A stretch of DNA of 64,000 nucleotides from Pseudomonas sp. GM80 (GCF_000282515.1 NZ_AKJD01000167.1:1-64000), one strand, 5' to 3'; positions 7,696 to 16,953 are shown, numbered from the stretch's first letter. Notes: generated from the sequence alone by a model not told the origin. Numbers and translations are program-made.

Positions 7696-10647
7696 CTAGC
7701 GCAGCCGACTCATCAGCAACTGCTGTCTCGCTCGCGTACAACCCACATACAACCGGTTGCGGAATACCGGCTGACCAAGGTCGTAAAGGTCGATCATTGG
7801 CAACAGCACGACATCGAACTCCAGCCCCTTCACATGCAGTACCGACGTGAAGTGCACAAGGTACTTTTTCGACAGATCAATCTGTTCCGATACGCTCATC
7901 TTGCGGAAGCTGCCCTCCAGCTCCTGCGCACATAAAGCATGCAGAGACCGGGCGGTTTCCTGGTCGGGCAACACCACAGCAACCGACTGATTTTCAGGGA
8001 TAGCGGCGATCGTCTCGCATAGATACCTGAACTCTTCTTCACGCCGAGCAAAGCCATGCAGCGTGTAAGCGCCTTGCTCGCTGACCTGATCATGCAGAAG
8101 GGCAGCGTCCAGCTGCTGTACATCCGTATCGGCTCCGCGCTCGAACAACTGCCGCAGTACCGCACTTAGCGCAGCGAGATCCGGCTGCCCTTTCTGCCGC
8201 AGGTTCTCATCCAGCGCCACAAACTCTGGACGCTTGCCAATAGGGAAGCAATCCGCGATGTGAATTTCCTCGTTGCGCAGCAACTGCTGCGAACGGTCTC
8301 CGACCACAGTGATTGCGCTGTAACGCGGATCAGCCTGGGAGGTCATCAAGTAGATCTGCTGCTCGCTGAAATCCTGCACTTCATCGACAAACACGCTCTG
8401 ATAGAAAGGGGCCTCGCGCAGGCTAGCGGGGAGCTTTGCTGTTACTCCGGCACTGAGGTCGTGAGCCAGGCACAGCAGCAAGTCGATATCCGAATCGCAC
8501 AGGCGTTGCTCTTCAAGACGCTCCAGTACCTGCCATGCAATGGCCGCATCAGGGAAGCTGTCGGCGTATTCATACAGCGCCTTTGCATACAGCTCCGCGA
8601 AGTTCTTCAGCGGCTTGGCCAGATGGTCCAACGCCGCCTGCCGGAATATCTTAAGCACCGAAGTACGGGCCTGTTCATCCTCACCAGGCAACACCTGACT
8701 ACCGATACCACTGCTGACCCTCAACCACTTCAGCACCTCACCGTCCAGGTAGAGCAGGGACTTGGGCGTACCAAGCACAATGAACAGCTCATTGACAGGC
8801 ATGAATTTGGTCTCATACCCGTCACCACTCACTAACGATGGCAGCAGAGCGCGGACGCTCGTGCCCGAGAGTGAGGCCTGTACAGCATCATTGAAGGACA
8901 AGGGCTGGTTATCCGCCGAGAGGAACTGGTAACAACTGCTCGATACACAGGGCAATGCCTCGGCCCCCTCAACAACACTTGCCCTGTACAGCACCAAAAC
9001 CTGATTGGGTTGCTGGAACAAATCGACAGGTAACTCTGCCAGCCTTTGCGCCAGCTCCGGAATGCCCTCGCCATAGGCCATGTACTCCCCTACATGAATA
9101 CTCAGGGTTGCCGGACCCAGGATTCGCTGAGCCAGCGCCTGAATCCTCTCCAACAATTTGGCCCCCAACCGATACAAGGTTCGCTCCGCAGCCAAAGGCG
9201 AGAGCAGCTCTTGCACCAGTTCATTAACGCTGGCTGCAAGCGCTTGGCGGGCAGCGGCAAACTGACTGCGCTGCTGGGCAGTAAACCGTTGCAGTTGCTC
9301 ACTTTCGACCTCAACCAGCAGTTTCTGCAAGTCGGCGGCAATCACCCGCGCCAGCGCAAGCCGGGCGGCATTGAGCCAAGCCAGCGTGGTGGTCAGAGAA
9401 TGCCCCTCGTCGCTGCTGTGTTTGAAGCGTTTGCCAGTACCGCCCGAAGACTCCAGATGGCGATAGCTGCGCAGCTTGGAGCGCAACTCGTGATACTCAA
9501 GCACCGGTAAACCGGGCATACCTAGACGGCTGCAGGTTTGCTTGAGGTACTGGATCAGCTCGGCAGTGCGCACAAAGCCGACGCTGCCGTCCTGGGAGAA
9601 CTTGCCGGCAAACTCCCCTTCCCAGTAGTCGAAATCGTCGCCGAGAATGGACCGGAACGTCTCACGATCCGTAACTTCATTCGAGTTGAAGTCACAGAGC
9701 ATCTTGGTCCGCCCGAGCGCCGCCGAGGTCTTGCCAGAGCCCGCAACGCCCTCGACCCACATCGGCCCAACCGGCTCCCGGGAAATGATCTTGTCCTGAT
9801 TCGGGGTTCGATTCAGAAAAAAGTGCTCATCCAGGCTCATCCGCTCAATTAGCTCGCCGCCAACTTCATCGTCCACATCATCGAGATCGGTAATCGCCAG
9901 TGCCGAATCTTCTTCCTCGTCATCGAGAATCTGCAGCCGCAGTGCGGCAGGCACGGACGGTGTCAGCTCTACTGGCACGTCTGCCGGCTGCCCATCTTCT
10001 GGTGGGTGTGTAACAACAAGAACCTCTGTCACCGGTGTGTTTAGCAGCCCGGCTTCGTTGGTTGTTCCCTTCGCAGGTTCGAGCAGCTCCTTGCCAGTGG
10101 GGAGCAAAACGGCGACAGGCTTCTCCACACTCTCGGTCTTTGCAGGCTTTTTACTCGGCAAGGTGGTTTGCTTGCCTGCTAAATTAGCCGTTGTCAAAAA
10201 GGCTCGCAGATCCATGACCTTTCCCTGGCCGTTAGCATTCTCCACGCCCACCGCCAGAAAGTTGCGTGCATGACGCTCCAGTTCTTCCAAATCATGGCGA
10301 CGAAACTGGCGGGCCTCAGTGACCCGGTAATCACCCCAGGCTTTGGAAAAGCTCTCAAAACCGACTCCTGCCACGGCGCAAAGACGGCCCACCGGTGAGT
10401 GCGGAGTGGCATAGCCCGAGCTGGCTTTGGGGTACACCAGCGAGTCAATACCCAGCCGGAATGTAGCAACCCCCTCTTTCTCACGCTCGATCACCAGTGC
10501 CTTGCCGTAGGCGTTGCGCTTAAGATTCCGGTAAGCCAAATCGCCTTCACGGATCATATGCTCGGCGTAATCAATAATCCCTTCAAGGACCTCCAGCTCT
10601 TCACGGGCGACCTTGCGCAGGGATGCTTCACTAAGCTGCTTTGCCAT
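7696..10647 (-). CDS. Superfamily 1 (UvrD/Rep-like) helicase with long N-terminal extension
   Basis: This 983-residue protein carries the SF1 helicase motifs, numbered here from a GTG three codons upstream: Walker A GVAGSGKT (303-310), Walker B DEVQD (758-762), motif III GDRSQQ (786-791), motif V near VLHVKGLEFDVVLLP, and motif VI YVGCTRARQQLL at the C-terminus. About 290 residues precede Walker A; they are partly acidic (DDEEED, DLDDVDDEVGG) and match no domain I recognise. A helical, Gln/Ala/Leu-rich insert near 420-510 may be a coiled coil. The ATG at 10647 is preferred because AAGGAG is correctly spaced from it, whereas it abuts the upstream GTG. Probably an ATP-driven DNA translocase working with the DUF262-DUF1524 protein 25 bases downstream; a defence role is inferred. 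Confidence 0.9.
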   Translation of the reverse strand: MAKQLSEASLRKVAREELEVLEGIIDYAEHMIREGDLAYRNLKRNAYGKALVIEREKEGVATFRLGIDSLVYPKASSGYATPHSPVGRLCAVAGVGFESFSKAWGDYRVTEARQFRRHDLEELERHARNFLAVGVENANGQGKVMDLRAFLTTANLAGKQTTLPSKKPAKTESVEKPVAVLLPTGKELLEPAKGTTNEAGLLNTPVTEVLVVTHPPEDGQPADVPVELTPSVPAALRLQILDDEEEDSALAITDLDDVDDEVGGELIERMSLDEHFFLNRTPNQDKIISREPVGPMWVEGVAGSGKTSAALGRTKMLCDFNSNEVTDRETFRSILGDDFDYWEGEFAGKFSQDGSVGFVRTAELIQYLKQTCSRLGMPGLPVLEYHELRSKLRSYRHLESSGGTGKRFKHSSDEGHSLTTTLAWLNAARLALARVIAADLQKLLVEVESEQLQRFTAQQRSQFAAARQALAASVNELVQELLSPLAAERTLYRLGAKLLERIQALAQRILGPATLSIHVGEYMAYGEGIPELAQRLAELPVDLFQQPNQVLVLYRASVVEGAEALPCVSSSCYQFLSADNQPLSFNDAVQASLSGTSVRALLPSLVSGDGYETKFMPVNELFIVLGTPKSLLYLDGEVLKWLRVSSGIGSQVLPGEDEQARTSVLKIFRQAALDHLAKPLKNFAELYAKALYEYADSFPDAAIAWQVLERLEEQRLCDSDIDLLLCLAHDLSAGVTAKLPASLREAPFYQSVFVDEVQDFSEQQIYLMTSQADPRYSAITVVGDRSQQLLRNEEIHIADCFPIGKRPEFVALDENLRQKGQPDLAALSAVLRQLFERGADTDVQQLDAALLHDQVSEQGAYTLHGFARREEEFRYLCETIAAIPENQSVAVVLPDQETARSLHALCAQELEGSFRKMSVSEQIDLSKKYLVHFTSVLHVKGLEFDVVLLPMIDLYDLGQPVFRNRLYVGCTRARQQLLMSRLR

Positions 10648-10853
10648 ACCTGTCACTCCTTATCCTTGGCAGAAAACGCCCACGCCCAACGTAACCCGAT
10701 AGTCAGGGTAAATCATTTATCTTATTAGCATTGGCATTAGGCCAGTACCGCTGCGTCGAAAATGTCTTGAGCCTATAGCGGTAACCCACGCACGGCATCT
10801 AACGTCCAGTAGCGGCCAATTGCTGGTCTACAAAAGTTGGAGCTATTCACTCC

Positions 10854-11573
10854 TCATATTTCATGTGACATTGGTTCATCTGCTTCAAAGATTTGGTTCA
10901 GGCTGAACGCTACTTCATACTCAAAAAGCGAGACATTAGGAACTGCCACGATAGCGTGACGTAGGTTTGAGCTGATGGATTTCGCGACGATGACGCCCTT
11001 CACCATCTTCCCGTGCGCAAGGTTCTTCTTGATCCAGCCCATGTAGCGGCTGATCTGACCAATGGCACGATCTGCCACACGTCCACGTTTCAGTTCAAAA
11101 ATCACGAACGCGTCATCTGAATCAAGTGCGAGTATGTCGATTGGCCCAACATCGGTAGGGTATTCAACTCCATCACGACCTAGAGTGTCGACATAGAGGC
11201 GAAGGGATTTATCTTCCAGTTTCAGTGATTCGATGTTGTGAGATATGAAGTCGCGTAGCTGCCATTCCAGCTCAAAAACTGTCTCTCGATCTGAATCTGG
11301 CGTGTCTTCGTCTCCAAGAGTCAGGTCTTCGTCTTCGATGGCTTGAATAGCTGTTTTAGGTGTGCCGGGATGCAGGACCAGAACCTGTGTTTCAGTTTCT
11401 TCAGTGACCCATCCCATTCGAGTGAATGCACGACGAAGCTGCTGAGAATTCGTGTTTGGATCGATAGGTGGTGCTTCATTAGGATTCTGACGGCACCATT
11501 CCTTCATCGGATAGAGCGTGTGCCCCCCATCTAAATCGACCAAAACAACAGAGTATTTCTTGGGTGGCTGCAT
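10854..11573 (-). CDS. NucS-like PD-(D/E)xK endonuclease domain protein
   Basis: The 239-residue protein ends in a domain with the NucS/restriction-endonuclease-like core. It has a helix LEWQLRDFI (about 102-110, as in the NucS entry motif), GPIDILAL with D146, FELKR giving E160 and K162, and IGQISRYMGW in which Q173 completes the active site. The N-terminal 95 residues do not match the NucS DNA-binding domain that I know and include an acidic linker (DEDLTLGDEDTPDSD). Prediction: a metal-dependent DNase. It lies on the same strand and about 200 bases upstream of the helicase, so it could belong to the same system with its own transcript. Base composition is lower in GC than the flanking core genes. 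Confidence 0.8.
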   Translation of the reverse strand: MQPPKKYSVVLVDLDGGHTLYPMKEWCRQNPNEAPPIDPNTNSQQLRRAFTRMGWVTEETETQVLVLHPGTPKTAIQAIEDEDLTLGDEDTPDSDRETVFELEWQLRDFISHNIESLKLEDKSLRLYVDTLGRDGVEYPTDVGPIDILALDSDDAFVIFELKRGRVADRAIGQISRYMGWIKKNLAHGKMVKGVIVAKSISSNLRHAIVAVPNVSLFEYEVAFSLNQIFEADEPMSHEI

Positions 11574-12002
11574 CTCGGGGCGTCCATGACTGATTTCCTA
11601 AGATTTGCAGGTTAGCTGGTGGGTGGTAGGAATACTACTTTGGCAACATTGCTCGCCTATCGCCACCGGTGGCAACGCGCAGCTGTCAGCTGATTATGGT
11701 TACTACTCATGCTGTTCTAGGGACAGAAGTCGGTGGGCTAAGTGTACGCTTTTGGCCGATTTCTGCCTGTCGCAACTGACCGAAATCGACTCATACCGGC
11801 CGGTCATAGCCGGCGGACTTTCATCCAGCGAACAGCTAAGGGATTTATGTCCCAATTATTCGATCTCGCAGCCGGCGCTATCTAGCTGCGAAGCCGAGTC
11901 AAGGTAGGCGAACGAGACTGCGCATAACGACACTTTCGTTAAATTGCGCACAAAAAGCCTACTGGAAAGAGCTTTTGTTGTAGTCGAGAGTTCTTGGAGC
12001 TA
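11574..12002. other. Intergenic stretch of the accessory block, no gene seen
   Basis: No convincing coding frame was found; a 100-codon plus-strand frame has no good start or composition. The stretch holds short GC palindromes (for example around ccggccggtcatagccggcgg) and a fragment, ctgaccgaaa, that recurs near 13245. It probably contains the promoter of the NucS-like gene. Confidence 0.5.
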
Positions 12003-12443
12003 TCAAAAGGTCGAGCGGGGCTTTAACAAAGCAGCCAAGAATGAGCCGTCCTCTAATGACGCGGTAGTCAGAGGTTGAAATACCTTAGTGCTTATTTCTA
12101 TTTTGTTCTTTGTTCCATTCCTAGGCGAATACACAACAAAGACACTAATGGTGTCGGTGTGCATAGGGTGCTTAACCATGCCCGAAAAAAATGTGAGCCC
12201 ATGGCTGGTTTCTTCTTCGTATTTTGCAGAAAGCATGGTGAACGCTTTCCTGATGGCAGCTTTGTTGATGTGGTAAAGCTCTTGGCTCTCCTGGGTTTTG
12301 ACGCTTCTGGAAATCACGTTGAGAATGTGATTTGCCGCTTTAGTATCGAACCAGTTTTTTACTAGAAAAAAAACTAAGAGCGATGCGCCATATGTAGGGA
12401 TAGCAAGAACGATCGCCGCGAATAACGACAGAAGAAAATACAT
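12003..12443 (-). CDS. Hypothetical membrane-anchored protein, 146 residues
   Basis: The N-terminal 30 residues (MYFLLSLFAAIVLAIPTYGA onward) form one long hydrophobic segment, followed by a soluble domain of about 110 residues with a KNKIEISTKVFQPL stretch. AAAGGA lies six bases before the ATG. No family is recognised. It could be inner-membrane anchored with the domain on either side. It is part of the AT-richer accessory stretch upstream of the nuclease/helicase genes, but 430 bases of non-coding DNA separate it from them, so a shared function is only a possibility. Confidence 0.6.
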   Translation of the reverse strand: MYFLLSLFAAIVLAIPTYGASLLVFFLVKNWFDTKAANHILNVISRSVKTQESQELYHINKAAIRKAFTMLSAKYEEETSHGLTFFSGMVKHPMHTDTISVFVVYSPRNGTKNKIEISTKVFQPLTTASLEDGSFLAALLKPRSTF

Positions 12444-12557
12444 AGAGATCCTTTCCTTTCTTTAATGAGCAGTCAAAATCAATGCCAGATTTTTAGCCGT
12501 GAGTGTGCGCAAAGCAATGCCAAAAAGTTGCTGCGTCTACGAATAATAGACGCTTGG

Positions 12558-13004
12558 TTAAAACGGCTCATCCGTTTCCAAGAGATTGCTGTAAAAATCC
12601 AACCCCTTACCCTGAGCAACCGTTGCAGCACCGCGCATCATGAGGTTAAACCGAGGATCGTTGGTAAACTTGGCTTGATCAACGTCATAAACGCAAAAAC
12701 CTGCTGCCGAGAGCAGTACAGCAGCATATTTCTTGTCTGTGTCCACCAACTCTACCGCCCAAAATACCAAGGCGTTAGCAGCCAAAGCCTTTTCATCGTG
12801 CTCCATGATCCAGTCGGGGAATGAAGGAAAAAACTGCTCGGCATGGGCCCACATTGCGTCGATTTCGCCAATGATTTTGGGGGGAATTGGCGCCTGCATG
12901 GCTGCAAAAGCACTGATCAGACCACCGTGCATTTTTCCTTTGGCTAGCTTGATTGTGGCTTTGAAAGGCCATGAACTTAAAACCTTGAATAAAGCCCCGA
13001 GCAT
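12558..13004 (-). CDS. Hypothetical protein, 148 residues
   Basis: The protein begins MLGALFKVLSSWPFKATIKL and has a helical, Ala-rich middle (LAANALVFWAVELVDTDKKYAAVLL). No signal peptide, clear membrane span or catalytic motif is seen. AAGGACG precedes the ATG with good spacing. It is the first gene of a minus-strand pair with the membrane-anchored protein, 114 bases apart. No family is recognised, and its codon use is less biased than that of the core genes, which fits acquisition by transfer. Confidence 0.6.
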   Translation of the reverse strand: MLGALFKVLSSWPFKATIKLAKGKMHGGLISAFAAMQAPIPPKIIGEIDAMWAHAEQFFPSFPDWIMEHDEKALAANALVFWAVELVDTDKKYAAVLLSAAGFCVYDVDQAKFTNDPRFNLMMRGAATVAQGKGLDFYSNLLETDEPF

Positions 13005-13323
13005 GTCGCGCGTCCTTACTATCGTGAAAACCTGAGCATGCCAGCCGCACGGCCATAAGCCATCGAAAAACGAACGAAGAAGTCACTTGGGAGCTCGCGA
13101 GGGGTGCATGGCTGCGAATAACGACTATGGTGAATCCGGTCACGACTGAGCCCCGGCCCTAGCTCGAACGCATTCGTAGCTTCGCCTAAAATCGCTGCGG
13201 AGCCCTCTTCAGATCAGTCAAAATTTAGTCTGTCCCGACTGACCGAAAATGGCCGAAAGGAGGCCTAGCGGGAGCTACTCCCCCGCATAACAGATATGGC
13301 CGCGTCCTTGAACTAGCGGCCAC
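13005..13323. other. Right edge of the accessory block, no gene seen
   Basis: No frame with a plausible start was found. A short palindromic motif near 13245-13260 (gaccgaaaatggccgaaagg) resembles one near 11765. No tRNA, integrase or clear att repeat marks this edge. Confidence 0.45.
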
Positions 13324-14127
13324 TCACCCCTTCTTCCTAAACAGTTTTTCCACGTAGTACGTCACGCTCCACCGATCCTTCGGCCGCGGCTTATAGTGCG
13401 TTTTATTCCTCTGCCCCGGCTCCCCACCCACCCCACTCGCCGTGTAGTAATAAAGCGCAATCGACCGCCGCGTAACCCCTTCCGGCGTAGTCAACGGCTC
13501 CGGATGCCCGTGGTTACTGTCCTTGTCCGTATTAAAAATCACACACCGGTTATAAACCGGTAGCACCTTCTTCAGGCATTTCTTCATCCCCACATCCCAA
13601 AGCTCCAGGTTGCCGCCGTACGCCTCCTGCCAGTCCTCGGTCAGGTAAATGATCACGTTCAACCGTCGCTCAACGTTGAGCTTTTTGTTCAGCCGAAAAT
13701 CCGAGTGCACGCCCAGGAAGCCGCCGGTTTTGGTTTCGTGTAATCCGCCGCCCGCAAAATAAGGATCTGGAATCAGCCCTTGAATGCCGGTGAGTTTTTC
13801 GAGGAATTCGAGCATCGGTGCGGAGTTGAAGGTGTTGAAGACGTTCTTCAGGTACGGGCTGCAGGCGTTGGGGCTGATCTGGCGTTTGAGTTGGCCTTTG
13901 TAGCCGCGCTCGTAGATTTGTTCGTTGCTGGTCGGTTCGACCGGGAAGTGTTCGCGGATGCTGGCGATGACGTCGGCGTGCAGGAAGTTGTCGATGACGA
14001 TGTGCGGGAATGGCGTGGCTTGGGTGTATTCGCCGGTCAGCGATTCGCCGAAAGCGCTGGCGGCGTTTTGGTCGAAGTCGAGTTCCGGGGTCAGGGTGAT
14101 GGGGAGTGTTTGCGTGTTGGCTTGCAT
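13324..14127 (-). CDS. 2OG-Fe(II) oxygenase, prolyl-4-hydroxylase-like
   Basis: The 267-residue protein has the iron triad of 2-oxoglutarate oxygenases: H141-x-D143 in GVHSDF, a distal histidine in NHGHPEP (206-208), and the 2-oxoglutarate-binding arginine in TRRSIALYYYT (about 220). PFPHIVIDNFL near residue 40 is the typical entry of the P4H-like fold. It would hydroxylate a peptide or small molecule using oxygen, 2-oxoglutarate and Fe(II); the substrate is unknown. The ATG at 14127 was chosen because GGAGCGGCA precedes it and the coding signature starts there; the frame is open for 38 more codons upstream. Confidence 0.85.
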   Translation of the reverse strand: MQANTQTLPITLTPELDFDQNAASAFGESLTGEYTQATPFPHIVIDNFLHADVIASIREHFPVEPTSNEQIYERGYKGQLKRQISPNACSPYLKNVFNTFNSAPMLEFLEKLTGIQGLIPDPYFAGGGLHETKTGGFLGVHSDFRLNKKLNVERRLNVIIYLTEDWQEAYGGNLELWDVGMKKCLKKVLPVYNRCVIFNTDKDSNHGHPEPLTTPEGVTRRSIALYYYTASGVGGEPGQRNKTHYKPRPKDRWSVTYYVEKLFRKKG

Positions 14128-14393
14128 TGCCGCTCCAATGTTTTTTGGGCTTTCAGGGCGGGTCAAACAGGGCCTGGGGCTTGGCGCGGGGCCTGTGTTT
14201 GCTCGCTGAGTACAGTGGCGAGCAGGTTGCCATGTCGGCAATGGCCTGCCGAGTGTCCTTTGCTTAAACGTGGTGCGGCGGTGTTACGGCATGTTTCAGG
14301 CTGTCACAAACGCGTCATATTTCCTCTGCTAGTCTTCTCGGCGCCCTGCCCCACCCCCCTGTACTAGAGCCCACAACCGAAGGTGCCGCCAAG

Positions 14394-15365
14394 GTGTTTC
14401 CGTCTCCCGTTCGCCAGCAAATCATCCTGCGCTCCGACAATCTCCGTTCGGACGACTTCGGTGCACTTTTTTCGAAGTTGTTCGGTAATCGCTATGCCGA
14501 CAATCCGCCGCTGCCGGCGAACATCATCATTGGTGGGGTTTATGGGCGGCATGAGGGGGTGAGTTTTCGGCGGATGCATTATCGCGGGGATTTCACCGTT
14601 GCCTTTCCCGACCCACAGGATGAGATCACGTTCGTCATCCCCACGGCCGGCAAGATTGTGTTCAACCACGCGACCGAGTCCATCGGCGTTTGCCAGGTTG
14701 GTTTGGCGATCGATAAGGCTGACATCCGCTCGATGCGCTTTTTTGATGTTCACGCGCATCACGGGATGTCGATCAATCGGCATCAGCTCACTGAGCGATT
14801 GGCGGCGCTGTTGGGTAAACCGATTCTGGAAAGGATTGTGTTTGAGCCGAGCGTGAATCTGGATTCGGCGGCGTTTCAGGGGATCAAGGCGTTGATTGAT
14901 CTGGCGACGGGGACGGAGTTTGATTTGTTGATCAACAGCGGGACGTTGATGCCGTCGCGGTTGCGGGAGATGTTGATTGATGCGGTGCTGGAGGCGTGGC
15001 CGCATAACTTTTCCGAAGCGTTGCGGCGGCCGACGGCGACGGTTGCGCCGCGACATGTGAAGTTGGCGGTGGAGTTTATTCAGGCGCATCCGGAGCAATT
15101 GGTCAGTGGCGTGGATCTGGCGCGCTTGAGCAATGTCAGTCAGCGGGCGTTGCAGGAGGGGTTTCGGCGGTTTGTCGGGATGTCGATTGTGGGGTATCAG
15201 CGGCAGGTGCGGCTGGAGCGGGCTTATGAGGTGTTGAAGCAGCGGGATGCGGGGTCGGTGACGGAGGTGGCGTTAAGGTTTGGGTTTAGTAATGTGGGGC
15301 GGTTTTGTCAGTATTTTCAGGGGGCTTATGGGGTGAGTCCGGCGGAGTTTCGGGCTCGGGGGTGA
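14394..15365 (+). CDS. AraC-family transcriptional regulator
   Basis: The 323-residue protein has an N-terminal AraC-binding-like domain of about 200 residues and a C-terminal double helix-turn-helix. The second helix-turn-helix ends with the family signature EVALRFGFSNVGRFCQYFQGAYGVSPAEFRARG, shortened here to its key residues F, G, F, G, F, Y, G, P and R. The start is a GTG at 14394 preceded by AAGGTG and GCCAAG, which is not strong. The effector and targets are unknown. It lies divergent from the 2OG oxygenase, with a 266-base gap, so it may control that gene. Its 3' end is partly repeated at 16715. Confidence 0.85.
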   Translation: MFPSPVRQQIILRSDNLRSDDFGALFSKLFGNRYADNPPLPANIIIGGVYGRHEGVSFRRMHYRGDFTVAFPDPQDEITFVIPTAGKIVFNHATESIGVCQVGLAIDKADIRSMRFFDVHAHHGMSINRHQLTERLAALLGKPILERIVFEPSVNLDSAAFQGIKALIDLATGTEFDLLINSGTLMPSRLREMLIDAVLEAWPHNFSEALRRPTATVAPRHVKLAVEFIQAHPEQLVSGVDLARLSNVSQRALQEGFRRFVGMSIVGYQRQVRLERAYEVLKQRDAGSVTEVALRFGFSNVGRFCQYFQGAYGVSPAEFRARG

Positions 15366-15759
15366 GATTGTCGGGTGTTTGGAATGCAGTTTTTGGTGAG
15401 GGGATTTATCCGATAGCCATCACCATTCACTGGAAACGTCCATCTTGGTGAGCAGCCAGAAACAGCCAGTCCTGCGTGGCTGAACATTCCTCAATCTGAG
15501 GCGGCTAGCGCGTCTGTAGAGTTTGTTAATATCCGTCGCGTTCTGATAATCGAGCACACCGAGATGCTAGCCAGGCTTGCTGGGCTGGAAGGAGCCAGAG
15601 CCGTTTCACTTCCTCGTCGATCGCGTTTGCAGGCATCTAACTATCAGCTTCCTTCCTAACGCCGAGACGGCAGCATCGCACTTCGATCGCATTAATGAAG
15701 ATCACTCTGCTGGCAGCGCGAGACTTGCACAGGAAATTTGTCGTTCAAGGAGAGACCTT
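15366..15759. other. Intergenic stretch before the lipoprotein gene
   Basis: No separate gene was identified. The frame of the lipoprotein is open back to 15577 but lacks a ribosome site there. The stretch is part of the segment that lies between the AraC 3' end and its partial repeat. Confidence 0.45.
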
Positions 15760-16560
15760 ATGAAGAGTGCAGTTCTAGCTCTGACTTTCACGAGTTGCAT
15801 GACGCTGTTGGTTGGCTGCACGACCACGGCGCCCGACAAGTCGAACACCTTCACTTTCACCGCAGATCTGCCGAAGAATTTCGCATACGTCGCGACGGTA
15901 TGGTACGTGCCCGCTAAAGGCCAAAAGTGCGACTTGGCTAAGCGCGACAATCTGAATCCGCAATTCAACCGTGAGTGGCGGAAGGCATATAAACCGGATT
16001 CGCAGATTGAAATACGCCGAGTCAGTAAAGGCTGTGAGTTGGTGATCTATCAGATAGACCTCGAAATCAACGCTACCTATGGTGATGATTTCGGAGACAT
16101 GGGAAGAGACTCGGCGGGAATTTCCGTGCGCGAGGATCTCTTGAGCATGGACAAAGGCGTCTTCAACACTACCGGCGAGAGCGAGTTTTCTGGCCAATGC
16201 CAGTGGATGTTCCGTACGGTGGGTGGTTTGCGTCGACTGACCAAAATTCTCGACTGTAAAACATACGATCAGGCTGGCAAGCCAATACCCGGCAAGCCTT
16301 CTGCCGCGTTTACCCTGGATCAACTGCCAGGTAAGACCGTACGGTTGAAAATCAATCTCGCCGAGGAAGAGCGACCTTACATGAAGGACACTTGGGTCAA
16401 AGTGCCTAATGGCTGGAAACGCTGTATGGGTAAAGGGTTCAAGGATCCGTACGCATTTTGCTATGGCAACGACAAGGACTTCAGCAGCTTCATCATGCCG
16501 GATGGGAAGAGCTGCACCATTTATCCTGGTTGTACTGAAAACAAGGAAGGCCCTCCTTGA
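15760..16560 (+). CDS. Hypothetical lipoprotein
   Basis: The 266-residue protein starts at an ATG preceded by AAGGAGAGA. It has a lipoprotein signal peptide with the lipobox LVGC, so the mature protein begins at Cys and is probably anchored to a membrane facing the periplasm. The mature part contains several cysteines (KCDLAK, KGCELV, GQCQWM, LDCKTY, KRCMG, FCYGN, SCTIYPGC), enough for several disulfides, which fits periplasmic folding. No known domain is recognised. The composition is less GC-biased than its neighbours. It is flanked by the AraC 3' end and a partial repeat of it, which suggests insertion with or next to a duplication. Confidence 0.75.
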   Translation: MKSAVLALTFTSCMTLLVGCTTTAPDKSNTFTFTADLPKNFAYVATVWYVPAKGQKCDLAKRDNLNPQFNREWRKAYKPDSQIEIRRVSKGCELVIYQIDLEINATYGDDFGDMGRDSAGISVREDLLSMDKGVFNTTGESEFSGQCQWMFRTVGGLRRLTKILDCKTYDQAGKPIPGKPSAAFTLDQLPGKTVRLKINLAEEERPYMKDTWVKVPNGWKRCMGKGFKDPYAFCYGNDKDFSSFIMPDGKSCTIYPGCTENKEGPP

Positions 16561-16714
16561 CGGTAAAGCCTATAGAAGCGTGGGAAAAGGCAGTGTTCAA
16601 TCAGCATTTCCATGCCTGCTCGTTGAGCGGACGCGTCGTCAGCATGGACATGTCATTGGTGCTATTCGTCATTTTGACGTCGACTCTATCGTTTAGATCT
16701 TCGCGGGCACTCGG

Positions 16715-16767
16715 GAAGCTTATGGGGTGAGTCCTGCGGATTTGCGTGGGCGGCGTGGTGAGTCTGT
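16715..16767 (+). pseudogene. Remnant of an AraC-type 3' end
   Basis: Bases 16718-16734 repeat 17 bases of the AraC gene at 15324-15340 exactly (gcttatggggtgagtcc), and similarity continues to about 16767. Read in the AraC frame it gives EAYGVSPADLRGRRG, the terminal signature of the family. Nothing upstream of 16715 matches AraC coding sequence, so this is a cut-off tail and not a gene. Confidence 0.65.
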
Positions 16768-16862
16768 TGGGGGTGATGTTGTCTGTTCGGGCGCCATCGC
16801 TAGCAGGGCTAGCTCTCACAGGGATTTGTGGGGTGATTTAGATTGATGGCATTTCACGAAAC

Positions 16863-16953
16863 CTGTGGGGCTGGCTTGCCAGCGATGGCAGTGGGTCAGG
16901 TAATGAAGAGGTTGGCTGTGCTGGCCAAATCGCTGGCAAGCCAGCTCCCACAG
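16863..16953. repeat. REP-type inverted repeat
   Basis: ctgtggggctggcttgccag at 16863 onward pairs with its near-complement ending ccagctcccacag at 16953. The rest of 16768-17039 holds no gene that I can support. Confidence 0.8.

Noticed and set aside
11605..11907. 100-codon plus-strand frame in the accessory block
   Set aside because: It has no ribosome site, a Cys/Ser-rich translation without structure, and crosses palindromic non-coding DNA.
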